DNA from: Marinobacterium arenosum
GTDB taxonomy: Bacteria; Pseudomonadota; Gammaproteobacteria; Pseudomonadales; Balneatricaceae
DNA length: 64,000 nucleotides
Direction: 5' to 3'
NCBI RefSeq assembly: GCF_019795155.1
Contig: NZ_JAILYN010000017.1
Location: forward strand, 24,948 to 88,947
Below are positions 25,051 through 33,047 of the stretch, piece by piece; positions within the stretch are counted from its first letter, which is position 1; every line of letters starts with the position of its first letter. A program made the position numbers and the translations under genes. The notes beneath the pieces were generated by a model. The model ran no database searches. It was not told where the DNA came from and worked only from the letters and a program-made list of their open reading frames with translations.

Positions 25051-26274
25051 TTATTTGATAATTTTGGATACCACGCCGGCACCTACGGTACGACCACCTT
25101 CACGGATGGCGAAGCGCAGACCTTCTTCCATCGCGATCGGGTTGATCAGGGTAACAGACATCTGAATGTTGTCACCCGGCATTACCATCTCAACACCTTC
25201 CGGCAACTCACAGGCGCCAGTGATGTCAGTGGTACGGAAGTAGAACTGCGGGCGGTAGCCTTTGAAGAACGGAGTGTGACGACCACCTTCTTCCTTGGAC
25301 AGCACGTAGACTTCGCCTTCGAACTCGGTGTGCGGAGTGATGGTACCCGGCTTCGCCAGGACCTGACCACGCTCAACTTCGTCACGCTTGGTACCACGCA
25401 GCAGCGCACCGATGTTCTCGCCTGCACGACCTTCGTCCAGCAGCTTGCGGAACATTTCGACACCAGTACAGGTAGTCTTGGTGGTTTCCTTGATACCAAC
25501 GATCTCGATCTCGTCGCCCACGTTGACGATACCGCGCTCTACACGACCGGTTACTACAGTACCACGGCCGGAGATGGAGAATACGTCCTCGATCGGCATC
25601 AGGAACGGCTGATCGATCGCACGCTCCGGTTCCGGGATGTAAGTATCCAGCGCTTCTACCAGCTTCTTAACAGCGGTAGTGCCCAGTTCGTTGTCGTCTT
25701 CGCCGTTCAGCGCCATCAGCGCGGAACCGGCGATAACCGGAGTGTCGTCGCCCGGGAAGTCGTAAGTGTCCAGCAGCTCACGGATCTCCATTTCGACCAG
25801 CTCCAGCATCTCTGCGTACTCGTCGGAATCAACGCCGCCACAGTCTTCTGCCAGCAGGTCAGCCTTGTTCAGGAATACCACGATGTACGGTACGCCTACC
25901 TGACGGGACAGCAGGATGTGCTCACGAGTCTGCGGCATCGGGCCGTCAGTCGCGCCACATACCAGGATCGCGCCGTCCATCTGCGCAGCACCGGTGATCA
26001 TGTTCTTCACGTAGTCGGCGTGCCCCGGGCAGTCGACGTGCGCGTAGTGACGGATGTTGGAGTCGTACTCAACGTGGGAAGTCGCGATGGTGATACCACG
26101 CTCACGCTCTTCCGGTGCGTTGTCGATCTGGTCGAATGCACGCATTTCACCGCCGAATACTTCCGCGCACACGCGAGTCAGGGCAGCAGTCAGGGTTGTT
26201 TTACCGTGGTCAACGTGGCCGATAGTACCAACGTTAACGTGCGGCTTGGAGCGTTCAAATTGTTCTTTTGCCAT
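25051..26274 (-). CDS. tufB: Elongation factor Tu, copy 2 (tRNA-tufB operon)
   Basis: A 407-residue EF-Tu nearly identical to the copy at 8501-9724, differing by Glu317, Ser373 and Lys407. The nucleotide sequences are also almost the same over the first 900 bases, which fits gene conversion. It has the same G motifs and post-NKAD insertion. It lies downstream of four tRNA genes, the thrU-tyrU-glyT-thrT-tufB arrangement of E. coli. A perfect 12-bp hairpin lies between the last tRNA and this gene. Confidence 0.98.
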   Translation of the reverse strand: MAKEQFERSKPHVNVGTIGHVDHGKTTLTAALTRVCAEVFGGEMRAFDQIDNAPEERERGITIATSHVEYDSNIRHYAHVDCPGHADYVKNMITGAAQMDGAILVCGATDGPMPQTREHILLSRQVGVPYIVVFLNKADLLAEDCGGVDSDEYAEMLELVEMEIRELLDTYDFPGDDTPVIAGSALMALNGEDDNELGTTAVKKLVEALDTYIPEPERAIDQPFLMPIEDVFSISGRGTVVTGRVERGIVNVGDEIEIVGIKETTKTTCTGVEMFRKLLDEGRAGENIGALLRGTKRDEVERGQVLAKPGTITPHTEFEGEVYVLSKEEGGRHTPFFKGYRPQFYFRTTDITGACELPEGVEMVMPGDNIQMSVTLINPIAMEEGLRFAIREGGRTVGAGVVSKIIK

Positions 26275-26333
26275 CAGAATTATTCCAGATTAGCCAACAT
26301 TAACCAAACGGCGGCAAACGCCAGATAGAACAA

Positions 26334-26361
26334 AGGGTAGATATATTGCTATATCTACCCT
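26334..26361 (-). terminator. Perfect 12-bp hairpin between tRNA-Thr(GGT) and tufB
   Basis: The arms AGGGTAGATATA and TATATCTACCCT are perfectly complementary around a TTGC loop. On the transcribed strand the stem is followed by TTGTTC, a weak T-rich tail. It may separate tRNA maturation from tufB mRNA (processing site) or act as a partial terminator. Confidence 0.5.
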
Positions 26362-26370
26362 CTGCGAAAA

Positions 26371-26445
26371 TGGAGCTCATGGGCGGATTTGAACCGCCGA
26401 CCTCACCCTTACCAAGGGTGTGCTCTACCCCTGAGCTACATGAGC
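26371..26445 (-). tRNA. thrT: tRNA-Thr (anticodon GGT)
   Basis: A 75-base cloverleaf with acceptor GCTCATG/CATGAGC, encoded CCA and T arm GGTTCGAATCC. The anticodon stem CACCC/GGGTG holds the loop TTGGTAA. Last tRNA of the four-gene cluster before tufB. Confidence 0.97.
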
Positions 26446-26456
26446 ATAACAACTAG

Positions 26457-26531
26457 TGGAGCGGGTAGCGGGAATCGAACCCGCCTCTTCAGCTTGGAAG
26501 GCTGAGGTAATAGCCACTATACCATACCCGC
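26457..26531 (-). tRNA. glyT: tRNA-Gly (anticodon TCC)
   Basis: A 75-base cloverleaf with acceptor GCGGGTA/TACCCGC and encoded CCA. The anticodon stem TCAGC/GCTGA holds the loop CTTCCAA. Reads GGA and GGG glycine codons. Eleven bases separate it from tRNA-Thr(GGT). Confidence 0.97.
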
Positions 26532-26548
26532 CGAAGCTCCTAGCTGAG

Positions 26549-26632
26549 TGGTGGTGAGGGGTGGATTCGAACCACCGAAGCTCGCGCGTCAGATTTACAG
26601 TCTGATCCCTTTGGCCACTCGGGAACCTCACC
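26549..26632 (-). tRNA. tyrU: tRNA-Tyr (anticodon GTA)
   Basis: An 84-base class II tRNA with a long variable arm, acceptor GGTGAGG/CCTCACC, discriminator A and encoded CCA. The anticodon loop is CTGTAAA. Second gene of the tRNA cluster. Confidence 0.97.
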
Positions 26633-26655
26633 AGCCAATTTACTTCGAGCCGAAA

Positions 26656-26731
<76 letters not shown>

Positions 26732-26753
26732 GTTCCGTCTCGAAGTGGGGCGT

Positions 26754-26782
26754 ATATTAATGATCACCCCGGGGGAGTGCAA
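26754..26782 (-). promoter_or_regulatory. Promoter of the tRNA-tufB operon
   Basis: On the minus strand, TTGCAC (26782-26777) and TAATAT (26759-26754) are separated by 17 bases. They are followed by a GC-rich discriminator (ACGCCCC), the kind of sequence linked to stringent control. The -35 box and spacer lie inside the 3' end of the upstream SPOR gene, whose stop codon overlaps the -10 box. Confidence 0.65.
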
Positions 26783-27449
26783 CCCCCTTACACAACTTTT
26801 TTTCAATTTTTAGTTCTGGGTACGCTTTCCGCACTATCGCATTGATCTTGCTGGACATTTCTTGATCAAAAGGACCGTCTATCTGGACCAGATAGGTCCA
26901 ATCCAGCTGCTGAACCGGGCTGATCGCGGGCTGCAGATCCGGCGCCAGCTTGGCCGCCAGGCCGGCAACGAAATCCGCAGCCTGCCGCTCCGAGGCGTAA
27001 CGTGCCAGTACAAACTGCAAGCGCCCCTGCACCATTCGACTCTCCGGCACTACACCGGCGGCATCCAGCTGGCGCAGCAAGGCCACCCGGGCGGCATCGC
27101 CATCCGGCGCCGGCAAGCCGACCTGGTAGCCGACCACCCGTTCATCTGACTGCTGATTGATACGGGCGCGATACCCCCGCACGGAAAAGAACTCCACGAT
27201 CCGCTCGGCAGTCAGGGTATTGTCGATCACACCGATCATAAAGCAGGGCAACTCCGGCCGTTCACCGTCGACCGCAGCCCCCTCCCCCACCACCGACCGC
27301 AGGGCCGCAGGCGGTTGTTCGCTGACCAGCGCCAGCGGCAAACCCTCCGCCGCCGATTCTCGACCGCGGTCGGGCACCACCGACTGCTGGGCGTACCAGA
27401 ACAGCAGAATGGCATTGGCCAGCATCAGAAACAGGAACAACCAGCGCAT
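26757..27449 (-). CDS. SPOR-domain inner-membrane protein
   Basis: A 230-residue protein with one N-terminal membrane helix (RWLFLFLMLANAILLFWYA). A low-complexity linker follows, then a periplasmic C-terminal region that resembles SPOR repeats: GYQVGLPAPDGDAARVALLRQL, then RLQFVLARYASERQAADFVAGL. SPOR domains bind denuded peptidoglycan at division sites. It lies directly downstream of coaX (3-base gap), as the corresponding hypothetical does in Pseudomonas. Its exact role is unknown. The tRNA-tufB promoter sits in its 3' end. Confidence 0.75.
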   Translation of the reverse strand: MRWLFLFLMLANAILLFWYAQQSVVPDRGRESAAEGLPLALVSEQPPAALRSVVGEGAAVDGERPELPCFMIGVIDNTLTAERIVEFFSVRGYRARINQQSDERVVGYQVGLPAPDGDAARVALLRQLDAAGVVPESRMVQGRLQFVLARYASERQAADFVAGLAAKLAPDLQPAISPVQQLDWTYLVQIDGPFDQEMSSKINAIVRKAYPELKIEKKLCKGVALPRGDH

Positions 27450-27452
27450 CCA

Positions 27453-28178
27453 CTAGCCCTCCAGCGCCCACACCAGGCCGTCCATCACCAGCTCCGGTCG
27501 ATAGCAACCACAGCCGGCCAAGCGATGAAACAGTTCACCGTCGCCGCCGGTTATATAAAGTGGCACCGGTTGCGGTCGCGATTCGAGATCCGCCAGAATC
27601 TTTTCCTGCAGCGCCTGAAACATCAGGTTGATGCCATGCTCCACAGCTGCCGACGTGTGGGTGCCCGGTCTGGTATCGAACTGCTCCAGCGACTGATCCA
27701 CCAGAATACGGGCGGTGTTCGACAGCAGGCTTTCCTTTAGTAGCCGTAGGCCGGGCATGATATAGCCCCCCTGGTGAACACCATCCGCGGCCACATAGTC
27801 AACGGTGATCGCGCTGCCGCAATCGACCACGCAGCAGGCCCCGCCGGCATCATTGAACGCGGCCAGCATCGCCAGCCAGCGGTCCACCCCCATACGCGCC
27901 GGGTCCTGATAGCTGTTGCGTACGCCGCCGGCCGCTGCAGCGGTACGGGCGAATTGCGGCACCAGCTGCCAACGCTGCCGACAATACCGCTCCAGCAGCG
28001 CATCCACCTCGGCACCGGCCACCGAACCGATCCGCACCCGGCAGACCCGATCCGGCCATTGCTCCGGCATCCCCTGCGCCAACTGGCCACTGTAGCAGCG
28101 GCCCCGCTCGACGACGTGGTCCGCCGCCAGCAACCGCCACTTCAGAAAGGTGTTACCGACATCGATCTCCAGAATCAT
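27453..28178 (-). CDS. coaX: Type III pantothenate kinase
   Basis: A 241-residue ASKHA-fold kinase that phosphorylates pantothenate, the first step of coenzyme A synthesis. The phosphate-binding motif DVGNTFLKW lies at residues 6-14. ARMGVDRWLAMLAAF and VVDCGSAITVDYV supply the active-site aspartates, and GGYIMPGLRLLKESL is the C-terminal motif. Type III enzymes are not feedback-inhibited by CoA. The ATG overlaps the birA stop by four bases (ATGA). Confidence 0.95.
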   Translation of the reverse strand: MILEIDVGNTFLKWRLLAADHVVERGRCYSGQLAQGMPEQWPDRVCRVRIGSVAGAEVDALLERYCRQRWQLVPQFARTAAAAGGVRNSYQDPARMGVDRWLAMLAAFNDAGGACCVVDCGSAITVDYVAADGVHQGGYIMPGLRLLKESLLSNTARILVDQSLEQFDTRPGTHTSAAVEHGINLMFQALQEKILADLESRPQPVPLYITGGDGELFHRLAGCGCYRPELVMDGLVWALEG

Positions 28179-29146
28179 GCTTGCCTCAGCGAAATCTCAC
28201 CGCCATGGAACAGTTGTTCGCCATCCGCCATCCGCAGCCGCAACGCACCGGATTCATCGACCCCCAGGCAGACACCCTCCACTTCGCGCGGCCCCAGCAG
28301 CAGTTTGACCGGTGCATCCTGATAGGCATTAACCGCCTGCCAGGCATCCCGGAACGGGGCGAAGCCCTCCACCGCGAAACGCTCCAGTTTCGGCACCAGC
28401 GAGTTGAGCACCGCCGCCAGCAGCTGGTTGCGGGAAACCGGACCGCCATTCAGCCCGGCCAGATCGATCCAGGGCTGGTCGATCGCCTCAGCGGCCGCCA
28501 GCGGCATCTGCACGTTGATACCGACGCCGATCACCACCTGGCAATCCCCCTGCGGATCACCACTCATCTCCAGCAGGATACCGGCCAGCTTGCGTTGCCG
28601 GCAGAGCAGATCGTTGGGCCACTTCAACAGCAACGGCTCCGGCAACTGCGGCTGCAATGACTCGACCAGCGCCAGCCCGACCAGCAGGCTGAGCCCCTCC
28701 AGTGCCTGGGCACCGGTCTGGAAACGCCACACCAGCGAAAAGTAGAGATTGGCGCCGAACGGGCTGGCCCATTGGCGACCACGGCGACCGCGACCGGCGG
28801 TCTGCCGCTCGGCCAGGAACAACACCCCATGACTGTCGCCCTGCTGACTTGCCTGCAGCGCCGCCTGATTGGTGGAGGCCAGGGTCATCTCCAGTTCGAT
28901 CCGTTGCAGTCTAGCCGCCACCGCAGCATCCAACGCCTGACCGATCCGCTCGCTATCGAGCAGCTCGATACCACCTGGCAGCCGATAACCGCGCCCCTTG
29001 ACGCTGTAGATCTCAAGCCCCAGCGCTTCCAGTTTGCGGATCTGCTTCCAGATCGCACTGCGACTGACCCCCAGCAGTTCCCCCAACTCCTGGCCGGAAT
29101 GGAACTTGCCGTCCGCCAGGATCTCAAGAAGTGCCTGTTCGCCCAT
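28175..29146 (-). CDS. birA: Biotin-protein ligase / biotin operon repressor
   Basis: A 323-residue bifunctional protein. The N-terminal winged helix-turn-helix (GQELGELLGVSRSAIWKQIR, residues 18-37) binds operator DNA. The central catalytic domain has the biotin-binding loop GRGRRGRQW and the KWPNDLL motif, and the C-terminal domain follows. It makes biotinyl-AMP and transfers biotin to the acetyl-CoA carboxylase subunit AccB. The ATG at 29146 overlaps the folA stop. A GTG one codon earlier is possible. Confidence 0.95.
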   Translation of the reverse strand: MGEQALLEILADGKFHSGQELGELLGVSRSAIWKQIRKLEALGLEIYSVKGRGYRLPGGIELLDSERIGQALDAAVAARLQRIELEMTLASTNQAALQASQQGDSHGVLFLAERQTAGRGRRGRQWASPFGANLYFSLVWRFQTGAQALEGLSLLVGLALVESLQPQLPEPLLLKWPNDLLCRQRKLAGILLEMSGDPQGDCQVVIGVGINVQMPLAAAEAIDQPWIDLAGLNGGPVSRNQLLAAVLNSLVPKLERFAVEGFAPFRDAWQAVNAYQDAPVKLLLGPREVEGVCLGVDESGALRLRMADGEQLFHGGEISLRQA

Positions 29147-29649
29147 CACACCCGGTCCAGCACGATAAAACTGTAGTCGTAAGGATTGCCGTCATCGGCC
29201 GCAAAGTCCTGCCGAGCGATCTCGCGCCAGTCGGCCGTGTCGAGCGCCGGGAACCAGGCATCGCCGTTCACCTCGGCATGCACCTGGGTCAGGTAGAGAC
29301 GCCCGGTCTGCGGCAGCGCCTGGCGGTAGATCTCCGCGCCGCCGATCACCATCGCTTCGTCATGCCCTTCGATCAGGCAGATGCTTTCGGCCAGTTCGGC
29401 CGCCTCTGCCAGACTGTGCACCACCCGGATACCCGGGTGCTGATACCCCTGATCGCGGGTGATCACGATATTGGTGCGTCCCGGCAGCGACCGCTTGATC
29501 GACTCGAAGGTCTTGCGCCCCATGATGATCGGCTTGCCCATGGTGACCTGCTTGAAGTACTTCAAGTCCTCCGGCAGATGCCAGGGCAGCTTGTTGTCGA
29601 TGCCGATCACCCGGTTCTGCGCCTGGGCGACGATAATAGCCAGCTTCAT
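29146..29649 (-). CDS. folA: Dihydrofolate reductase
   Basis: A 167-residue enzyme reducing dihydrofolate with NADPH. It has the N-terminal MKLAIIVAQAQNRVIG, the catalytic-site motif KLPWHLPEDLKYFKQ (Trp and acidic residue) and the NADPH-binding MGRKTFESI. It lies 13 bases downstream of thyA, its partner in thymidylate synthesis, and overlaps birA. Chromosomal type, without sign of acquired trimethoprim resistance. Confidence 0.96.
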   Translation of the reverse strand: MKLAIIVAQAQNRVIGIDNKLPWHLPEDLKYFKQVTMGKPIIMGRKTFESIKRSLPGRTNIVITRDQGYQHPGIRVVHSLAEAAELAESICLIEGHDEAMVIGGAEIYRQALPQTGRLYLTQVHAEVNGDAWFPALDTADWREIARQDFAADDGNPYDYSFIVLDRV

Positions 29650-29662
29650 GCTCGGCCCTCCT

Positions 29663-30505
29663 TTATACCGATACCGCAGCGCGGATCGGCGGATAGGGAT
29701 CGTAGTCGAGGATCTCGAAATCCTCGAACCGGTAGTCGAACAGGCTCTCCGGCTTACGCTTGATCTGCAGCTTCGGCAGCGCCCGCGGCGTACGACCGAG
29801 CTGCTCGTCGACGATCGCCGGATCGTTCAGGTGATCCATATAGAGATGCACATCGCCAAAGGTGTGCACGAACTCCCCCACCTGCAGATCGCACTGCTGG
29901 GCGATCATATGGGTCAGCAGCGCATAGGAGGCGATATTGAACGGCACCCCCAGCACGTAGTCGGCACTGCGCTGGTAGAGCTGACAACTCAGCTTGTTGT
30001 CGGCCACATAAAACTGGAACAGGGTATGACAGGGCGGTAACGCCGCCTTGCCGTTACGCACGTTGTCCTGCGGGCTCAGTGACTCGTCCGGCAGGTCGGC
30101 CGGGTTCCAGCCGCTGACGATCAGCCGGCGCGAATTGGGGTTGCGACGGATCTGCGCCATCAATTCGGCGATCTGGTCCACCGTCGAACCGTCCGGGCAG
30201 GCCCAGGAGCGCCACTGCTTGCCGTAAATCGGCCCCAGCTCGCCATCCTCCAGCGCCCACTCGTCCCAGATCCGGACACCGCGCTCCTTGAGCCAGTCGT
30301 TGTTGGTATTGCCATCCAGGAACCAGAGCAGTTCGTAGATGATCGACTTCAGGTGCACTTTCTTGGTAGTCAGCAGCGGGAAGCCCTCTGCCAGATCGAA
30401 CCGCAGCTGGCGGCCGAACACCGAGCGGGTCCCGGTACCGGTTCGATCACCTTTATCGGTACCGTTTTCTTTAATATCCCGCATCAGCTCAAGGTACTGT
30501 TGCAT
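29663..30505 (-). CDS. thyA: Thymidylate synthase
   Basis: A 280-residue enzyme converting dUMP to dTMP with methylene-tetrahydrofolate. The family motifs [12 protein letters not shown] and [15 protein letters not shown] come first, followed by the catalytic cysteine in [30 protein letters not shown] and DVHLYMDH. The ATG at 30505 ([11 protein letters not shown]) fits the family. The open frame continues nine codons upstream. It starts 32 bases after the lgt stop. Confidence 0.97.
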   Translation of the reverse strand: MQQYLELMRDIKENGTDKGDRTGTGTRSVFGRQLRFDLAEGFPLLTTKKVHLKSIIYELLWFLDGNTNNDWLKERGVRIWDEWALEDGELGPIYGKQWRSWACPDGSTVDQIAELMAQIRRNPNSRRLIVSGWNPADLPDESLSPQDNVRNGKAALPPCHTLFQFYVADNKLSCQLYQRSADYVLGVPFNIASYALLTHMIAQQCDLQVGEFVHTFGDVHLYMDHLNDPAIVDEQLGRTPRALPKLQIKRKPESLFDYRFEDFEILDYDPYPPIRAAVSV

Positions 30506-30536
30506 TACTCTCTCCAGCGGCCGCAGCCGCATCTCT

Positions 30537-31331
30537 TCAAGCCACCCGGCGCGCGTCGCGGCGATAAGCCCACCACAACATCAAACCACCGAGCAGCACC
30601 ATCGGCAGCGACAACAGCTGCCCTTTCGTTAACCAGCCAAAGGCAATAAAACCAATATGGGCGTCCGGCTCGCGCACCAGCTCCACCAACGAGCGGAACA
30701 AGCCATATAGCAGCAGGAACAGGCCGGAAACCGCCGCCCGCGGCCGCGGCTTGCTCGAATACCACCACAGCAACGCGAACATCAGCACACCTTCCAGCGC
30801 AAATTCGTACAGCTGCGAGGGGTGGCGCGGCAGTGCATCAGGCGCGCGCGGGAAGATCACCCCCCAGGGCAGGTCGGTTGACCGACCCCAGAGTTCGCCG
30901 CCGATAAAGTTGCCCAACCGTCCGGCGCCCAGCCCGATCGGCACCAGCGGCGCGGCGAAATCACCCATCTCCAGGAAGCTCTTGTTGTATTTGCGGCCGA
31001 ACAGCAGCAACACCAGCAACACCCCCAGCAGACCGCCGTGGAAGGACATCCCCCCCTCCCAGACCGCGAACAGCCAGAGCGGATCCTCCAGAAACTGGTC
31101 AAAGTTGTAGAACAGCACGTAACCGAAACGCCCGCCCAACACCGCACCCAACGCGCCCCAGAACACCAGGTCGGAGATCATATCGGCGGTCCAGCCTGAG
31201 CCCGGCTGCGCGGCACGCCTGTTGCCCAGCCACCAGGCGGCCGCGAAGCCAATCAGGTACATCAGGCCATACCAATGCACCTGCAACGGGCCCAACGAAA
31301 TCGCTATCGGGTCGATATCATGAATCCACAC
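30537..31331 (-). CDS. lgt: Phosphatidylglycerol-prolipoprotein diacylglyceryl transferase
   Basis: A 264-residue inner-membrane enzyme, the first step of lipoprotein maturation. About seven hydrophobic helices are visible. The conserved [12 protein letters not shown] segment, MSFHGGLLG and the Lgt signature [14 protein letters not shown] are present, as is HPSQLYEF. The lgt-thyA-folA order is found in many gammaproteobacteria. It begins nine bases after the TSUP permease gene. Confidence 0.96.
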   Translation of the reverse strand: MWIHDIDPIAISLGPLQVHWYGLMYLIGFAAAWWLGNRRAAQPGSGWTADMISDLVFWGALGAVLGGRFGYVLFYNFDQFLEDPLWLFAVWEGGMSFHGGLLGVLLVLLLFGRKYNKSFLEMGDFAAPLVPIGLGAGRLGNFIGGELWGRSTDLPWGVIFPRAPDALPRHPSQLYEFALEGVLMFALLWWYSSKPRPRAAVSGLFLLLYGLFRSLVELVREPDAHIGFIAFGWLTKGQLLSLPMVLLGGLMLWWAYRRDARRVA

Positions 31332-31340
31332 GCCGTTTTC

Positions 31341-32141
31341 TCACATCAGATTGGTTATCAGGAAGCGGCAACCGACCAGCAGCAGGAACACCGCGAAAAT
31401 CCGCTTCAGGGTCGGCCCCGGCAGCGAGTGGGCCAGCCGGGCGCCGAACTTGGCGCAGAACGAACTGCTCAGCACGATACCGAAGAAGGCCGGCAGGTAG
31501 ACATAGCCCAGACTCCAATCGGCAACCAGCGGATCGCCCCAGCCACGCCAGACATTGGTCAGCGCACCGACCAGCGCGATCGGCAGGCCGCAGGCCGCCG
31601 AGGTCGCCACCGCCTGCTGCATCGACACCCGCCGCCAGCTCAGATAGGGCACCGTCAGGGTGCCGCCGCCGATACCGAAAATCGCCGACAGACCACCGAT
31701 CAGACCACCCGCGCCGACCAGCCCCGCTGCCGACGCAACCCGCTCGCCGGCCTTCGGCGTCAGGCTAAAGGCCATCTGGGCCGCCACGCAAAGCACAAAC
31801 AGCCCGAACAACACCTGCAACCAGTGACCCGGCAGCATCACCGCCAGCTGCACACCGACGAAGGCGCCCAGCACGATACCGGCGGTCAATGGCCTGAACA
31901 GTTGCCAGCGCACGGCTCCAGTCCGGTTATGGGCCCGTACCGAAGCCAGCGAGGTCACCACGATGGTCGCCAGCGAGGTCGCGACCGCGGCATGGGTCAG
32001 CACCTCCGGTGCCATCCCCTGCAACTCGAAACTGAACACCAGTACCGGCACGATCAGCAGGCCACCGCCGATACCGAACAGCCCGGCCACCACGCCAGCC
32101 ACCGCGCCCAGCAACAGATACAACAACAGGGTGGTCAACAT
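31341..32141 (-). CDS. TSUP (TauE/SafE, DUF81) family membrane permease
   Basis: A 266-residue protein with about eight membrane segments and two copies of the family repeat (GLFGIGGGLLIVPVLVF near residue 20 and SAIFGIGGGTLTVPYLSW near residue 155). Members export or take up sulfite, sulfoacetate or related anions, but the substrate cannot be read from sequence. It is the first gene of the run leading to lgt, thyA, folA, birA and coaX. It diverges from the NRDE gene across 123 bases. Confidence 0.88.
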   Translation of the reverse strand: MLTTLLLYLLLGAVAGVVAGLFGIGGGLLIVPVLVFSFELQGMAPEVLTHAAVATSLATIVVTSLASVRAHNRTGAVRWQLFRPLTAGIVLGAFVGVQLAVMLPGHWLQVLFGLFVLCVAAQMAFSLTPKAGERVASAAGLVGAGGLIGGLSAIFGIGGGTLTVPYLSWRRVSMQQAVATSAACGLPIALVGALTNVWRGWGDPLVADWSLGYVYLPAFFGIVLSSSFCAKFGARLAHSLPGPTLKRIFAVFLLLVGCRFLITNLM

Positions 32142-32264
32142 CCTTCTAGCGCTCCTTTTCCCGGGTTACCTGGTGTTCATCCTGTGGGCGCTAGTGTACC
32201 GAATAACCCGGCCGACAGGCCACTTGGCGCTTGCAGACAAGGCTGAATATGAGACACTGCAGCC

Positions 32265-33047
32265 ATGTGCCTGATCGCTTTTTCCTACCGCCAGCATCCG
32301 GATTTCCCGCTGATACTGATTGCCAACCGGGACGAATTCTATGCTCGCCCCAGCCTTCCGCTCGGCTTCTGGTCGGAGCACGACCATATTCTCGGCGGTC
32401 GCGACCTGGAACAGGACGGCAGCTGGCTGGCGCTGAACCGCGACGGCAAGCTCGCGGCGGTCACCAACCACCGTGACGGCCGCAACCGGCCAACCGACAA
32501 GCGCTCGCGCGGCCATCTGATTCGCGACTACCTGGTTGGCGAACAGAGCGCCGCGGAATTTGCCCTGGCACTGCAGCGGCAGGGCCATCACTATGGCGGC
32601 TTCAACCTGTTATTGGGCGACTGCGACGACTTGTATTATCTGTCCAACCGGGGCGGCGGTTACCGGCGACTGAAGCCCGGCCTGTACGGCCTCAGCAACG
32701 CCCACCTGGACACCCCCTGGCCGAAACTGACGGCGCTGAAAAAGCGGCTGCACAACTACCTGGCAACGGATTCGGAACCCCATTGCGAGCAGCTGTTGCC
32801 ACTGCTCTGGCACCCACAGCAGGCAAACGACAACCAGCTGCCCGATACCGGCATCAGTCACGAGTGGGAGAAACTGCTGTCATCCTGCTTTATCCAGTCG
32901 GAACACTACGGCACCCGCGCCAGCACGGCACTGATTCAGCATCGCGATGGCCGGGTGTGGATTGCGGAACAGAACTTCTCGGCGGACGGACAGCGGGAAC
33001 GACTGAACTTTCAACTGGCGCCGCAAGCGGCGCTCAGTGTCGATTAA
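32265..33047 (+). CDS. NRDE/TANGO2-family protein
   Basis: A 260-residue protein that starts MCLIAFSYRQHPDFPLILIAN and has the NRDE motif at residues 23-26. The second-position cysteine suggests an Ntn-hydrolase-like fold, as proposed for the family. Human TANGO2 and bacterial relatives have been linked to lipid or heme handling, but the enzymatic role is uncertain. It stands alone on the plus strand, and its last 14 bases overlap the end of the convergent ptsP. Confidence 0.85.
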   Translation: MCLIAFSYRQHPDFPLILIANRDEFYARPSLPLGFWSEHDHILGGRDLEQDGSWLALNRDGKLAAVTNHRDGRNRPTDKRSRGHLIRDYLVGEQSAAEFALALQRQGHHYGGFNLLLGDCDDLYYLSNRGGGYRRLKPGLYGLSNAHLDTPWPKLTALKKRLHNYLATDSEPHCEQLLPLLWHPQQANDNQLPDTGISHEWEKLLSSCFIQSEHYGTRASTALIQHRDGRVWIAEQNFSADGQRERLNFQLAPQAALSVD

